The notes: generated by a model from the sequence alone, not told the origin. A stretch of 64,000 nt of DNA from Pseudomonas sp. PDM04 (GCF_014851765.1 NZ_JACVAI010000005.1:248001-312000), one strand, 5' to 3'. Shown: positions 1-8,187, counted from the stretch's first letter. Translations and numbers: made by a program.

Positions 1-107
1 GGGCTGATGCCCATTTCATTGGCAACTTCCATGGTCGAGACGTTCGGTTCGCCCTTCTGGTTGAACAGTTGCAGGGCACATTCGAGGATCCGGTCGCGGG
101 TTTTCAT
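1..107 (-). CDS. phaD: PhaD, TetR-family regulator (5' end only)
   Basis: Partial gene running off the left edge of the window. The visible 35 residues (MKTRDRILECALQLFNQKG..) form the first helix and start of the helix-turn-helix of a TetR-family regulator. It lies directly downstream of phaC2 on the same strand, which is the fixed position of phaD in Pseudomonas medium-chain PHA loci. In P. putida PhaD is known to activate the phaC1 and phaI promoters. The ATG at 107 follows the phaC2 stop by about 68 bases. The rest of the protein, including the ligand-binding domain, is outside the window. Confidence 0.85.
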   Translation of the reverse strand, partial: MKTRDRILECALQLFNQKGEPNVSTMEVANEMGIS

Positions 108-175
108 CCAGTCTTCTTAATGATCATGTCAGGCCGATTGCGCTCCTGGTGGCAGTTGCCGGGGGTATTCAAGGT

Positions 176-1858
176 TCAGCGCACACGCACGTAGGTGCCG
201 GGAGCCGCTTCCATCGGTGGATAGTTCTGGTTGCCAAGGGCCATGTGAGTGTCCTTTTGCGCGCCCGAGCGCTCCTGAATCCAGGCCAGCCATTGCGGCC
301 ACCAGCTGCCATCGACCTGTTTGGCATCGTAATACCAGGCCCGCGGATCGCTGCTCAGCTTCGTGCTTTCGACGAAGTTGGCTTTCGGGTTCGAAGGCGG
401 GTTGAGAATGCTCTGCACATGACCGCTGTTGGCCAGCACGAAGCGACGCTCGCCGCCCAGCAGCAGGGTGGAGCGATACACCGCATCCCAGGGTGTAATG
501 TGGTCGTTGATGCCGGCCACGCTGAAGCTGTCGACGGTGACTTTCTGCAAATCGATCGGTGTGCCGCACACTTCGAGACCGCCCGGATGCCCCAGCGGGT
601 TGTGCTTGAAGAAGTCCAGCAAGTCACCGTGCAGGGCTGCCGGCAATCGGGTGGTGTCGTTGTTCCAGTACAGGATGTCGAACGCCGGCGGCTCCTTGCC
701 CAACAGGTAGTTGTTGACGAAGTAACTCCAGATCAAGTCGTTGGGGCGCATCCAGGCAAACACCTTGGCCATGTCGCGACCGTCCAGCACTCCTTTCTGA
801 TAGGAGCGTCGCTTGGACGCTTCCAGGGTCTGCTCGTCGACGAACAGGGTGGCCGGGCTGTCCAGCTGACTGTCGAGCAAGCTCACCAGGTAGGTCGCAC
901 TGGAGACGCGGCGCATCTGCCGCTTGGCCTGCAAATGACCTTGCAGCGCAGCGATGGTCAGCCCGCCGGCACAGGCCCCCATCAGGTTGACCTCGCGGGC
1001 ACCGGTAATCGCCCGGCAGACATTCATCGCTTCTTCTGCCGCCTCGACATAGCTCGACAGGCCCCATTCGCGATGCCGCACGTCCGGGTTGCGCCAACTG
1101 ATCATGAAGGTCTGCAGGCCGTTTTTCAGGGCGAACTGAACGAAGCTGTTGCTCGGGCTCAGGTCGAAGATGTAGTACTTGTTGATCTGTGGCGGCACCA
1201 CCAGCAATGGCCTGGCGTACTGCTTCTCGCTCATCGGCTTGTACTGGATCAGCTCCAGCAGCTCATTGCGGAACACCACGGAGCCGGTGGTGGTGGCCAC
1301 GGTTTTACCGACCTCGAAGGCCTGCTTGGTGACTTGCCGGGGCAGACCGTCGTTGTGCAGCAAATCATCGACCAGGTGACTGATGCCGCGTACCAGGCTG
1401 TTGCCGCCGGAGTTGAAGATCTCCTTGATCGCCAGTGGATTGAGCAGGGTGTTGGACGGCGACACGGCGTCGTTGAGCAAGGCGAACACGAAGTGGGCGC
1501 GGGCACGGTCGTTCGGGGTCATGTCGCTCTCGTCGATCCAGCAGTTGACCTGCTTTTGCCAGCTCAGGTATGCCTGCAGGCTGCGCCGATAAAACGGATT
1601 GAGACTCCAGGCCGGGTCGCTGAAGCGACTGTCCCGAGGGTTGGTCGGGTGCAGGGTTTCGCCCAACAGCACTCGCCCCAGTTGCCCGCCCAGCTTCAAG
1701 GCATGCCGGGCGCTGTGCAGTGGATTGCGCAATCCATGGGCCGCCACGCTGCGCAGGGTCGACATCAGGTCCCGACCGCGCAAACCGGTGATGGCACTCT
1801 GTGCGTTGATGAACGCGGCGGGAGTGGGCAAAGACTCCCTTGCTGGCTTGTCGCGCAT
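176..1858 (-). CDS. phaC2: Class II poly(3-hydroxyalkanoate) synthase PhaC2
   Basis: A 560-residue PHA synthase that polymerises medium-chain (R)-3-hydroxyacyl-CoA on the surface of the PHA granule. An N-terminal PhaC domain is followed by an alpha/beta hydrolase fold. The lipase-like box GACAGG puts the nucleophile at Cys296, and the expected Asp452 (ND-H context) and His480 (SGH) complete the triad. The start has an AAGGAG Shine-Dalgarno nine bases upstream. It is the second synthase of the locus, separated from phaC1 by phaZ, and resembles PhaC1 strongly along its length. The name phaC2 follows from its position next to phaD. Confidence 0.95.
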   Translation of the reverse strand: MRDKPARESLPTPAAFINAQSAITGLRGRDLMSTLRSVAAHGLRNPLHSARHALKLGGQLGRVLLGETLHPTNPRDSRFSDPAWSLNPFYRRSLQAYLSWQKQVNCWIDESDMTPNDRARAHFVFALLNDAVSPSNTLLNPLAIKEIFNSGGNSLVRGISHLVDDLLHNDGLPRQVTKQAFEVGKTVATTTGSVVFRNELLELIQYKPMSEKQYARPLLVVPPQINKYYIFDLSPSNSFVQFALKNGLQTFMISWRNPDVRHREWGLSSYVEAAEEAMNVCRAITGAREVNLMGACAGGLTIAALQGHLQAKRQMRRVSSATYLVSLLDSQLDSPATLFVDEQTLEASKRRSYQKGVLDGRDMAKVFAWMRPNDLIWSYFVNNYLLGKEPPAFDILYWNNDTTRLPAALHGDLLDFFKHNPLGHPGGLEVCGTPIDLQKVTVDSFSVAGINDHITPWDAVYRSTLLLGGERRFVLANSGHVQSILNPPSNPKANFVESTKLSSDPRAWYYDAKQVDGSWWPQWLAWIQERSGAQKDTHMALGNQNYPPMEAAPGTYVRVR

Positions 1859-1969
1859 GACTCAACACTCCTTCGTCTTCAGTCCAAAACAATCACCGAA
1901 CCAGAACACCATAGACGCTGTTACGGGTAGTTGCGCGGCGTGGCCTCCTGCCAGCCGCCGTGGGGTCGA

Positions 1970-2824
1970 CTAACCGCCCAGTGGTGCCGGATGTGGGTGC
2001 ATCACGGCACGTTGCCGTTCCTCCTCGAGGAATTTCATGATGATCGGCGCCACCGCTTCGGCGCGGGTGATCAGGAACAGATGCCCGTCATCGATGATGT
2101 GCAACTGGGCATTGGGAATGCGCCAGGCGAGCATGCGCATGTTGATCAGCGGGATGAGCGGGTCATCGTCGCCGGCCAGCACCAGCGTCGGCTGGTGGAT
2201 CTTGTGCAGCCAGTGGATGCTGGTCCAGCCAAGGCCGGCGAACAACTGCCAGTAGTAACCGAGCTTGCCCGCCGAGCGCACTTTTGCTGCGTGACTGGCC
2301 GCAAGCGTCGGGTCGCGCCGGAACGAGCCGCCGTAGATCATCGGTGCAATCCGGATCACGTGCGACGGCTGGATGTAGCGTCGCGGGCTGGCCATCATCC
2401 ACAGCACTTTCGGCTTGCCCGGCACCATCACCGCACCCGCCGCCGTGGCCGCGAGCACCAGTTTCTTGCAGCGCTCGGGGTAGTCGTGGGCAAACTGCTG
2501 GGCGAGGGCGCCGCCCCAGGACACGCCGATCACATTGACCTGGCCGTAGTCGAGGTAGTCGAGCATCCGCGCCGTGAGCTTGGCCAGGCCCGGGAAGCGG
2601 TACGGCCGGTTAGGTGTCGATGAGCCGCCGACACCGGGGACGTCGAACGCGATCACTTCCAGGTCCGGGTCCAGGGCCGCGACGAACGGAAACACCAGTT
2701 CCAGGTTGGCGCCGATGCCATTGAAGATCAGCAAGGGCGTCAAATGAGACTTGCCGGGGCGTACTGCCGTGCGGAGGGTCTGGCCATCCAGGTCGACGGT
2801 ACGAAAAATGAACGGTTGCGGCAT
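1970..2824 (-). CDS. phaZ: Intracellular PHA depolymerase PhaZ
   Basis: A 284-residue alpha/beta hydrolase that releases 3-hydroxyacids from stored PHA in the cytoplasm. With the start at 2824 (MPQPFIFRTV..) the lipase box GVSWGG places the nucleophile at Ser102, with Asp221 and His248 (DDGH) in the positions known for Pseudomonas PhaZ. The frame stays open further upstream, but that extension is translation of the adjacent REP doublet and lacks homologous character, so 2824 is preferred. The gene lies between phaC1 and phaC2, about 150 bases after phaC1 and 110 before phaC2, so the three are probably co-transcribed. Confidence 0.95.
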   Translation of the reverse strand: MPQPFIFRTVDLDGQTLRTAVRPGKSHLTPLLIFNGIGANLELVFPFVAALDPDLEVIAFDVPGVGGSSTPNRPYRFPGLAKLTARMLDYLDYGQVNVIGVSWGGALAQQFAHDYPERCKKLVLAATAAGAVMVPGKPKVLWMMASPRRYIQPSHVIRIAPMIYGGSFRRDPTLAASHAAKVRSAGKLGYYWQLFAGLGWTSIHWLHKIHQPTLVLAGDDDPLIPLINMRMLAWRIPNAQLHIIDDGHLFLITRAEAVAPIIMKFLEEERQRAVMHPHPAPLGG

Positions 2825-2862
2825 GCTCAGGCCCTGTGGATTAAGTCTGCCCTCGGTTCCTT

Positions 2863-2950
2863 GTGGGAGCGGGCTCGCTCGCGATGGCGTCGGATCATTC
2901 GACATTGCTGTCGACTGACACTGCGCTTTCGCGAGCAAGCCCGCTCCCAC
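2863..2950. repeat. REPIN (inverted REP doublet) between phaC1 and phaZ
   Basis: Two REP copies in inverted, tail-to-tail orientation: a left arm starting GTGGGAGCGGGCTCGCTCGCGA and a right arm ending in its near complement (..CGAGCAAGCCCGCTCCCAC), around a loop of roughly 40 bases. It is non-coding and sits between the phaC1 stop and the phaZ start, so the transcript can fold into a long hairpin between synthase and depolymerase messages. Confidence 0.9.
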
Positions 2951-2971
2951 AGGGACGGCGAGGTGTTCCGG

Positions 2972-4651
2972 TTACCGCTCGTGTACGTAAGTCCCCGGCG
3001 CCGCTTCGCCCGCCGGATAAGCCTTGTTGCCCAGTTTCGCCGGGGCCTTTTTCAGCTCGCCCGAGCGTTCGGCCTGCCAGGCCTGCCAGTGCAGCCACCA
3101 GGAATCGGTGTGCTTGGTGGAGTTTTCCTGCCACTCCTCGGCCTTGCCTGCCATTTCGCTGTTGGTCATGTATCTGGATTTCGGATTGCCCGGCGGATTC
3201 AGGATGCTCTGGATGTGCCCGCTGCTGGACAGCACGAACTCGACCTTGCCACCAAACAGCTGCGCCGACTTGTAGCAGGATTTCCACGGAGTGATGTGGT
3301 CGTTGGTGCCGGCCAGGGAAAAGATGTCCGCGGTAACCTGCTTCAGGTCGATCGCCGTGCCGCACACTTCCAGTGCATTGGGCCGGATCAGCGGGTTGTT
3401 TTTGAACATCTCGATCAGGTCGCCGTGGAACGCGGCGGGCAAGCGCGTGGTGTCGTTGTTCCAGAACAGGATGTCGAACACCGGCGGCTCGTTGCCGAGC
3501 AGGTAGTTGTTGACCCAGTAGTTCCAGATCAGGTCGTTGGGGCGCATCCAGGCGAACACCTTCGCCATGTCGCGGCCTTCCAGCACGCCGGCCTGGTAGG
3601 AATGGCGCTTGGCGGCCTCGAGGGTCTGCTCGTCGACGAACAGGGCGACGTCGCTGTCCAGGGTGGTGTCCAGCACGCTGACCAGCAGCGTCAGGGCGTT
3701 GACCTTCTTCTCGCCGATTGCGGCGTAGTGGCCCAGCAGTGCGGTGCAGGTGATGCCGCCGGAGCAGGCGCCCAGCATGTTCACGTCTTTGCTGCCGGTG
3801 ATCGCGGTCACCACGTCAACCGCTTCCTTCAACGCCTCGATGTAGGTCGACAGGCCCCACTCGCGCTGCTCCTTGGTCGGATTACGCCAACTGACAATGA
3901 AGGTCTGCACGTTGTTGCGCAGGCAAAACCGCGCCAGGCTTTTATCCGGGCTGAGGTCGAAGACATAGAACTTGTTGATTTGCGGCGGCACCACCAGCAA
4001 CGGGCGCTCGTGCACTTGCTCGGTGATCGGCTTGTACTGGATCAGCTCCAGCACGTCGTTGCGGAAAATCACCGCGCCCTCGGTCACGCCCAGGCTCTTG
4101 CCGACCTCGAACGCGCCCATGTTGACCTGGCTCGGCATGCCGCCGTTGTGCACCATGTCCTTGGCCAGATGCGAGAGGCCGTCCAGCAGGCTCTTGCCGC
4201 CGGTTTCGAAGAAGCGCTTGACCGCAGCCGGGTTGGCCGCCGTGTTGGTCGGGGCCATGGCTTCGGTCATCAGGTTGATCACGAAGTGCCCGCGCGCGAC
4301 GTCCTTGGGCCCCAGGCTGCTGTCGTCGATCCAGTCGTGGAGCTCCTTGCGCCACGCCAGGTAGGTTTGCAGATAACGTTTATAGAGCGGGTTCTGGCTC
4401 CAGGCCGGATCGGCGAAGCGGCGATCGTCGCTGGTCGGTTGCAGCTCGGACTTGCCGAACAGCACGTTCTTGAGTTCGAGACCGAAATGCGCGACATGCT
4501 TGGCGCTGTGTATCGGTTGCTTGACCGCTTGCCTGAGTACCATTCGAGCAGAGGCCAGTAGATCCTTTCCACGTAGCCCAACGACAGGATTCAACCCCAG
4601 GGTGTTTTCCGAGGCCTGAAACTTCAAGTCATCGTTATTCTGTTTACTCAT
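2972..4651 (-). CDS. phaC1: Class II poly(3-hydroxyalkanoate) synthase PhaC1
   Basis: A 559-residue PHA synthase, the first gene of the phaC1-Z-C2-D transcript. The box GACSGG gives the nucleophile Cys296; Asp451 (TNDHITPW) and His479 (SSGH) complete the catalytic triad. The N-terminal PhaC domain covers about residues 1-180 and the hydrolase fold follows. A GGAG motif lies eight bases before the ATG. Upstream is a sigma54-type promoter and two inverted-repeat elements (separate entries), suggesting control by nitrogen/carbon status and by PhaD. Which of the two synthases is C1 is inferred from gene order. Confidence 0.95.
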   Translation of the reverse strand: MSKQNNDDLKFQASENTLGLNPVVGLRGKDLLASARMVLRQAVKQPIHSAKHVAHFGLELKNVLFGKSELQPTSDDRRFADPAWSQNPLYKRYLQTYLAWRKELHDWIDDSSLGPKDVARGHFVINLMTEAMAPTNTAANPAAVKRFFETGGKSLLDGLSHLAKDMVHNGGMPSQVNMGAFEVGKSLGVTEGAVIFRNDVLELIQYKPITEQVHERPLLVVPPQINKFYVFDLSPDKSLARFCLRNNVQTFIVSWRNPTKEQREWGLSTYIEALKEAVDVVTAITGSKDVNMLGACSGGITCTALLGHYAAIGEKKVNALTLLVSVLDTTLDSDVALFVDEQTLEAAKRHSYQAGVLEGRDMAKVFAWMRPNDLIWNYWVNNYLLGNEPPVFDILFWNNDTTRLPAAFHGDLIEMFKNNPLIRPNALEVCGTAIDLKQVTADIFSLAGTNDHITPWKSCYKSAQLFGGKVEFVLSSSGHIQSILNPPGNPKSRYMTNSEMAGKAEEWQENSTKHTDSWWLHWQAWQAERSGELKKAPAKLGNKAYPAGEAAPGTYVHER

Positions 4652-4690
4652 CTACGACGCTCCATTGTCCTGAGACGAGTACCCGGTCCT

Positions 4691-4708
4691 GCTGTGTAGT
4701 CACACAGC
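4691..4708. promoter_or_regulatory. Perfect palindrome in phaC1 leader, candidate operator
   Basis: GCTGTGT-AGTC-ACACAGC is a perfect 7-base inverted repeat with a 4-base centre. It lies about 43 bases upstream of the phaC1 start, between it and the sigma54-like element. TetR-family regulators bind such short-spaced palindromes, so PhaD is the obvious candidate, but an mRNA hairpin is equally possible. Confidence 0.45.
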
Positions 4709-4774
4709 GAATGCCTGGTACTACTGCTCGGGTGACCGTTGATTCTGCATCGCTGCTTTCACATCAGAGCGCAC

Positions 4775-4790
4775 TGCAGGGAACTTGCCA
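4775..4790 (-). promoter_or_regulatory. Sigma54-type promoter for phaC1
   Basis: On the minus strand TGGCAAG-N4-CTGCA matches the sigma54 consensus TGGCACG-N4-TTGCA at 10 of 12 fixed positions, with the GG and GC dinucleotides exactly 10 bases apart. Start of transcription would be near 4764, about 113 bases upstream of the phaC1 ATG. An 11-base imperfect inverted repeat (CTCGGGTGACC at 4727-4737 and GGTTACCCGAG at 4799-4809, 10 of 11) flanks it. A sigma54-like promoter before phaC1 has been proposed in other pseudomonads. Confidence 0.6.
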
Positions 4791-4907
4791 GATCCATTGG
4801 TTACCCGAGTTTAATTTTTTTCGCAAGCAGGCCAATGAGTGGCCACGCGGCCAAACATTCAAACAGATGAAATTAGAAAATGCCCACTAATGAGCAAGAA
4901 CTACGGG

Positions 4908-5279
4908 CTAGAGCATCAGCTTGACGACTGACTCGTTCGGGTCGCGACTCTTGCCGGCGCTTTTCAGTTCGGCGAGATAATCGTTCCACAGCTCTTCCTG
5001 GCGCACGCCCAACTGGTACAGGTAGTCCCAGGTGAACAGGCCGCTGTCATGGCCGTCGTCGAAGGTCAGTTTCAGTGCGTACTGGCCGGCCGGTTCGACC
5101 TTGCTCAGGCCGACGCCGATCTTGCCAAATTGCAGGATGGGTTTGCCGTGGCCCTGGACCTCGGCGGAAGGAGAGTGCACGCGCAGGAATTCGGCGGGCA
5201 GGTGATGTTCCTCGCCCGAGGCGTATTTCAGCGACAGGGTTTTCGAGGCTTTGTGCAGCTTGATGTCGGTGGGGAGCAT
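4908..5279 (-). CDS. DUF971 family protein
   Basis: A 123-residue protein beginning MLPTDIKLHK and containing the small beta domain of the DUF971 family, also found at the N-terminus of gamma-butyrobetaine hydroxylases. The central features are a GEEHHLPAEFLR stretch and FDDGHDSGLFTWDYLY, the family's conserved block. No signal peptide or membrane segment. The frame is open to 5396, but the extension reads through a REP hairpin and overlaps hslU, so the ATG at 5279 is chosen. It sits between hslU and phaC1 on the same strand, 73 bases after hslU. Biochemical function is unknown; a role in iron-sulfur or cofactor chemistry is only speculation. Confidence 0.75.
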   Translation of the reverse strand: MLPTDIKLHKASKTLSLKYASGEEHHLPAEFLRVHSPSAEVQGHGKPILQFGKIGVGLSKVEPAGQYALKLTFDDGHDSGLFTWDYLYQLGVRQEELWNDYLAELKSAGKSRDPNESVVKLML

Positions 5280-5308
5280 GGCCGTGGTTCCGTCCTGTGC
5301 GAAACCTT

Positions 5309-5334
5309 GTGGGAGCGAGCAGGCTCGCTCCCAC
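5309..5334. repeat. Perfect REP-type hairpin between hslU and DUF971 gene
   Basis: GTGGGAGCGAGC-AG-GCTCGCTCCCAC: twelve perfectly complementary bases around a two-base centre, built from the outer parts of two REP heads. It lies 19 bases past the hslU stop and could act as a processing or partial termination structure for the hslVU message. No U-tract follows directly. Confidence 0.8.
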
Positions 5335-5352
5335 CGTTTCAGTAAGAGTGGC

Positions 5353-6687
5353 TTACAGGATATAACGGGACAGGTCTTCGTTCTGCGCCAATTCACCCAG
5401 GTGGCTGTTGACGTAGTCGGCGTCGACCTTGATCACCTTGTCGTCATGGGCACTGGCCAGGTCGCCGGCGCTGAACGATACCTCTTCGAGCAGGCGCTCG
5501 AGCAGGGTGTGCAGACGACGCGCGCCGATGTTCTCGGTTTTCTCGTTGACCTGCCAGGCAATCTCGGCGATGCGCTTGATGCCGTCCGGCTGGAACTCAA
5601 TGCCCAGGCCTTCGGTTTTCAGCAGCGCGCAGTACTGTTCGGTGAGCGAGGCGTGAGGCTCGCTGAGAATGCGCTCGAAATCTTCCGGCGTCAGCGCCTT
5701 GAGCTCGACACGGATCGGCAGGCGGCCTTGCAGCTCCGGCACCAGATCGCTTGGCTTGCTCAGGTGGAACGCACCGGAGGCGATGAACAGGATGTGGTCG
5801 GTCTTGACCATGCCCAGTTTGGTGTTGACCGTGCAGCCTTCGATCAGTGGCAGCAAATCGCGCTGTACCCCTTCACGGGATACGTCGACGCCACCGGAGT
5901 TGCCACGCTTGGCCACCTTGTCGATTTCGTCGATGAACACGATGCCATGCTGTTCAACCGCTTCCAGGGCCTTGGCCTTGAGCTCTTCATCGTTGACCAG
6001 GCGGCTCGCCTCTTCGTCGCGCACCAGTTTCAGCGCTTCCTTGACCTTGAGCTTGCGGCTCTTGCGTTTGCCCTTGCCCATGTTGGCGAACAGGCTCTGC
6101 AACTGGTTGGTCATTTCTTCCATGCCCGGTGGCGCCGAGATATCGACGCCGGCCGCTTCGGCGACTTCGATCTCGATTTCCTTGTCATCCAGCTGACCTT
6201 CGCGCAGGCGCTTGCGGAACAGTTGGCGGGTGTTGGAGTCGGTCGACGGGGCGGCTTCCTCGTTGAAGCTGCGCGCCGGTGGCAGCAGGGCGTCGAGGAT
6301 GCGCTCTTCAGCGGCGTCTTCGGCGCGGTGGCGAACCTTGGTCATTTCCTGCTCGCGCAGCAGCTTGATCGCGGCATCGGCGAGGTCACGAATGATCGAT
6401 TCGACATCACGGCCGACGTAACCGACTTCGGTGAACTTGGTCGCTTCGACCTTGATGAACGGTGCATTGGCCAATTTGGCCAGGCGGCGGGCGATTTCGG
6501 TTTTACCGACGCCTGTCGGCCCGATCATCAGAATGTTCTTGGGGGTCACTTCAACGCGCAGCTCTTCAGGCAGCTGCATCCGGCGCCAGCGGTTGCGCAG
6601 GGCAATGGCGACGGCGCGCTTGGCATCGTCCTGGCCGATGATATGGCGATTGAGTTCGTGGACGATTTCGCGGGGAGTCATGGACAT
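5353..6687 (-). CDS. hslU: HslU, ATPase subunit of the HslUV protease
   Basis: A 444-residue AAA+ unfoldase that feeds substrates to the HslV peptidase. Walker A GPTGVGKT at residues 56-63, the GYVGRDVE pore loop, Walker B VFIDEIDK in the middle of the protein, and the C-terminal LSRYIL tail that inserts into HslV are all present. The length equals the E. coli protein. The charged I-domain insertion lies at about residues 110-240. It is 55 bases downstream of hslV and surely co-transcribed from the sigma32 promoter upstream. Confidence 0.97.
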   Translation of the reverse strand: MSMTPREIVHELNRHIIGQDDAKRAVAIALRNRWRRMQLPEELRVEVTPKNILMIGPTGVGKTEIARRLAKLANAPFIKVEATKFTEVGYVGRDVESIIRDLADAAIKLLREQEMTKVRHRAEDAAEERILDALLPPARSFNEEAAPSTDSNTRQLFRKRLREGQLDDKEIEIEVAEAAGVDISAPPGMEEMTNQLQSLFANMGKGKRKSRKLKVKEALKLVRDEEASRLVNDEELKAKALEAVEQHGIVFIDEIDKVAKRGNSGGVDVSREGVQRDLLPLIEGCTVNTKLGMVKTDHILFIASGAFHLSKPSDLVPELQGRLPIRVELKALTPEDFERILSEPHASLTEQYCALLKTEGLGIEFQPDGIKRIAEIAWQVNEKTENIGARRLHTLLERLLEEVSFSAGDLASAHDDKVIKVDADYVNSHLGELAQNEDLSRYIL

Positions 6688-6742
6688 AATAATTGGCGGT
6701 CCTCAAGCAGAAACAAGCCGTGGCACACGGGCCGCAACAGGC

Positions 6743-7273
6743 TTATTCAGCGAGATCCTGCTCCTCAATGGTCTGGGTGTGGTTGGTGAATACACAGATG
6801 TCGCCGGCGATACCGAGGGCGGTCTCGACGATTTCACGGGCCGACAGGTCGGTCTTTTTCAGCAGGGCGCTGGCGGCGGCCTGTGCATAAGCGCCGCCGG
6901 AGCCCATCGCGATCAGGCCATCTTCGGGTTCGACCACGTCGCCGTTGCCGGTAATGATGAGCGAAGCGTCCTTGTTGGCGACCGCCAGCATGGCTTCGAG
7001 GCGGCTGAGGGAGCGATCGGTGCGCCACTCTTTGGCGAGTTCGACGGCGGCGCGAACCAGGTGACCCTGATGTTTCTCGAGCTGGCCTTCGAACCGTTCG
7101 AAGAGGGTAAAGGCGTCAGCGGTGGCACCGGCAAACCCGGCAATGACCTGGCCGTGGTACAGGCGGCGAACTTTCTTCGCGTTGCCCTTCATCACGGTAT
7201 TGCCAAGAGAAACCTGGCCGTCGCCGCCCATGACGACTTTGCCGTGGCGGCGAACTGAAACGATGGTGGTCAA
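6743..7273 (-). CDS. hslV: HslV, peptidase subunit of the HslUV protease
   Basis: A 176-residue proteasome-beta-like threonine peptidase. The start is a TTG codon at 7273, preceded by GGAGA; removal of the initiator exposes Thr of TTIVSVRR, the catalytic Thr1. No ATG exists near this position, and longer readings in this frame pass through the promoter. The lysine of the active site (VRRHGKVVMGGDGQ) and the GSGG motif are seen. Length is identical to E. coli HslV. It forms a two-gene heat-shock operon with hslU. Confidence 0.96.
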   Translation of the reverse strand: MTTIVSVRRHGKVVMGGDGQVSLGNTVMKGNAKKVRRLYHGQVIAGFAGATADAFTLFERFEGQLEKHQGHLVRAAVELAKEWRTDRSLSRLEAMLAVANKDASLIITGNGDVVEPEDGLIAMGSGGAYAQAAASALLKKTDLSAREIVETALGIAGDICVFTNHTQTIEEQDLAE

Positions 7274-7318
7274 GGGAGAGTCTCCACGCAGCGGGGCGAA
7301 AATGCCTTCTGCCCATTC

Positions 7319-7346
7319 ATATGGGGGTGGTGGAGCGGATTTCAAC
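7319..7346 (-). promoter_or_regulatory. Sigma32 (RpoH) heat-shock promoter of hslVU
   Basis: On the minus strand GTTGAAA-N13-CCCCATAT is an almost consensus RpoH promoter (CTTGAAA / CCCCATnT). Transcription would begin near 7312, giving a leader of about 40 bases before the TTG of hslV. HslUV is a known member of the RpoH regulon, so motif and gene function agree. Confidence 0.85.
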
Positions 7347-7408
7347 TGCGGACTTTGGCGGGGGACGAGCGGTGCAATACGACAAGGGAGGCGGTGTGGC
7401 GGCTGACG

Positions 7409-7465
7409 CCATCGCGAGCAGCTCGCTCCCACCCGAGCCCTGTGGGTGCGAGCCTGCTCGCGATG
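7409..7465. repeat. REP pair, head-to-head, upstream of hslVU promoter
   Basis: Two REP copies, CCATCGCGAGCA-GCTCGCTCCCAC at 7409-7432 and GTGGGTGCGAGCCTGCTCGCGATG at 7442-7465, joined by a 9-base spacer. They point head-to-head, opposite to the usual REPIN layout in this window. The pair separates the SPOR gene from the hslV promoter. Confidence 0.85.
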
Positions 7466-7487
7466 CACGGTGTCCCGCTGTCGGGAA

Positions 7488-8186
7488 TCAGCGATTCTGC
7501 CGCTGTTGTAACAGCAGGTTACTGAACCCCGCACCGGCCAGTTGTTTCTGCGCGGTGGTCAGTTGTTCGCGGTTGCTGAAAGGCCCGACCAGCACCCGAT
7601 ACCAGGTCTCTTCCTTGACCGTGCCGGACTCCACCGAAACGGCCTGGCCCAGCAGGATGATCTGCGCCCGAACCTTGTCCGCATCAGCCTCCTTGCGGAA
7701 CGAACCGGCCTGCAGGAAATACTTGGTCACGGGCGCCGCCTTGGCCACTGGCGGTGCCGGAGGCGGAGTAATGCCGGCCAGTGCGGCCTGCGCGCGTGCG
7801 GTATCGATCTTCGCCGCTTCCGCTGGCGTGACCGGGGTGGTCGGCACGGCAGGTGTCGGCGGGGTTTTCTCCGGCACGGCATCGGGCGGCACGATGACTT
7901 CCGATTCCGGCAGCAGGGTGTAGAAGTCGTACTTGGGTTTGACCGGTTGCGTCGGGCTCGGCGGGGTCTTGTTGGCCTCGGCGATCCTGGTGGCTTTCTG
8001 CTGTTCGATTTTCTCGCGCTTGACGCTGTCGCTGCCCTTGCCCGGCTCCAGTTTCATCAGGAACACGATGAACGCACCGACCGTCAGGCCGATGGCCATC
8101 CACAGCCAGCCGGGGATCGGTTGCTTTGCAGGGGCTTGGTAACGGCTGGCGCCACGCTTGGGTGCAGGTTTTTTCTTGGCGGCCAA
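7488..8186 (-). CDS. SPOR-domain inner-membrane protein (FtsN-like)
   Basis: A 232-residue bitopic protein: basic cytoplasmic N-terminus (MAAKKKPAPKRG), one membrane helix at about residues 25-43, a proline-rich periplasmic linker, and a C-terminal SPOR domain (about 153-228, starting at YFLQAGSFRKEADADK). SPOR domains bind denuded peptidoglycan at the division septum. The start is TTG at 8186, two bases beyond the argS stop, with GGAG inside the argS 3' end, so it is translationally linked to argS. The same argS-SPOR pair is conserved in Pseudomonas. It is shorter than E. coli FtsN; whether it replaces FtsN is not shown by sequence. Confidence 0.85.
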   Translation of the reverse strand: MAAKKKPAPKRGASRYQAPAKQPIPGWLWMAIGLTVGAFIVFLMKLEPGKGSDSVKREKIEQQKATRIAEANKTPPSPTQPVKPKYDFYTLLPESEVIVPPDAVPEKTPPTPAVPTTPVTPAEAAKIDTARAQAALAGITPPPAPPVAKAAPVTKYFLQAGSFRKEADADKVRAQIILLGQAVSVESGTVKEETWYRVLVGPFSNREQLTTAQKQLAGAGFSNLLLQQRQNR

Positions 8187-8187
8187 C

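Noticed and set aside
2825..2950. N-terminal extension of phaZ to position 2950
   Set aside because: The added 42 residues are translation of the REPIN, and the catalytic residues number correctly (102/221/248) only from 2824. Unlike the two APE cases there is no coupling overlap or signal peptide to support translation of the repeat.
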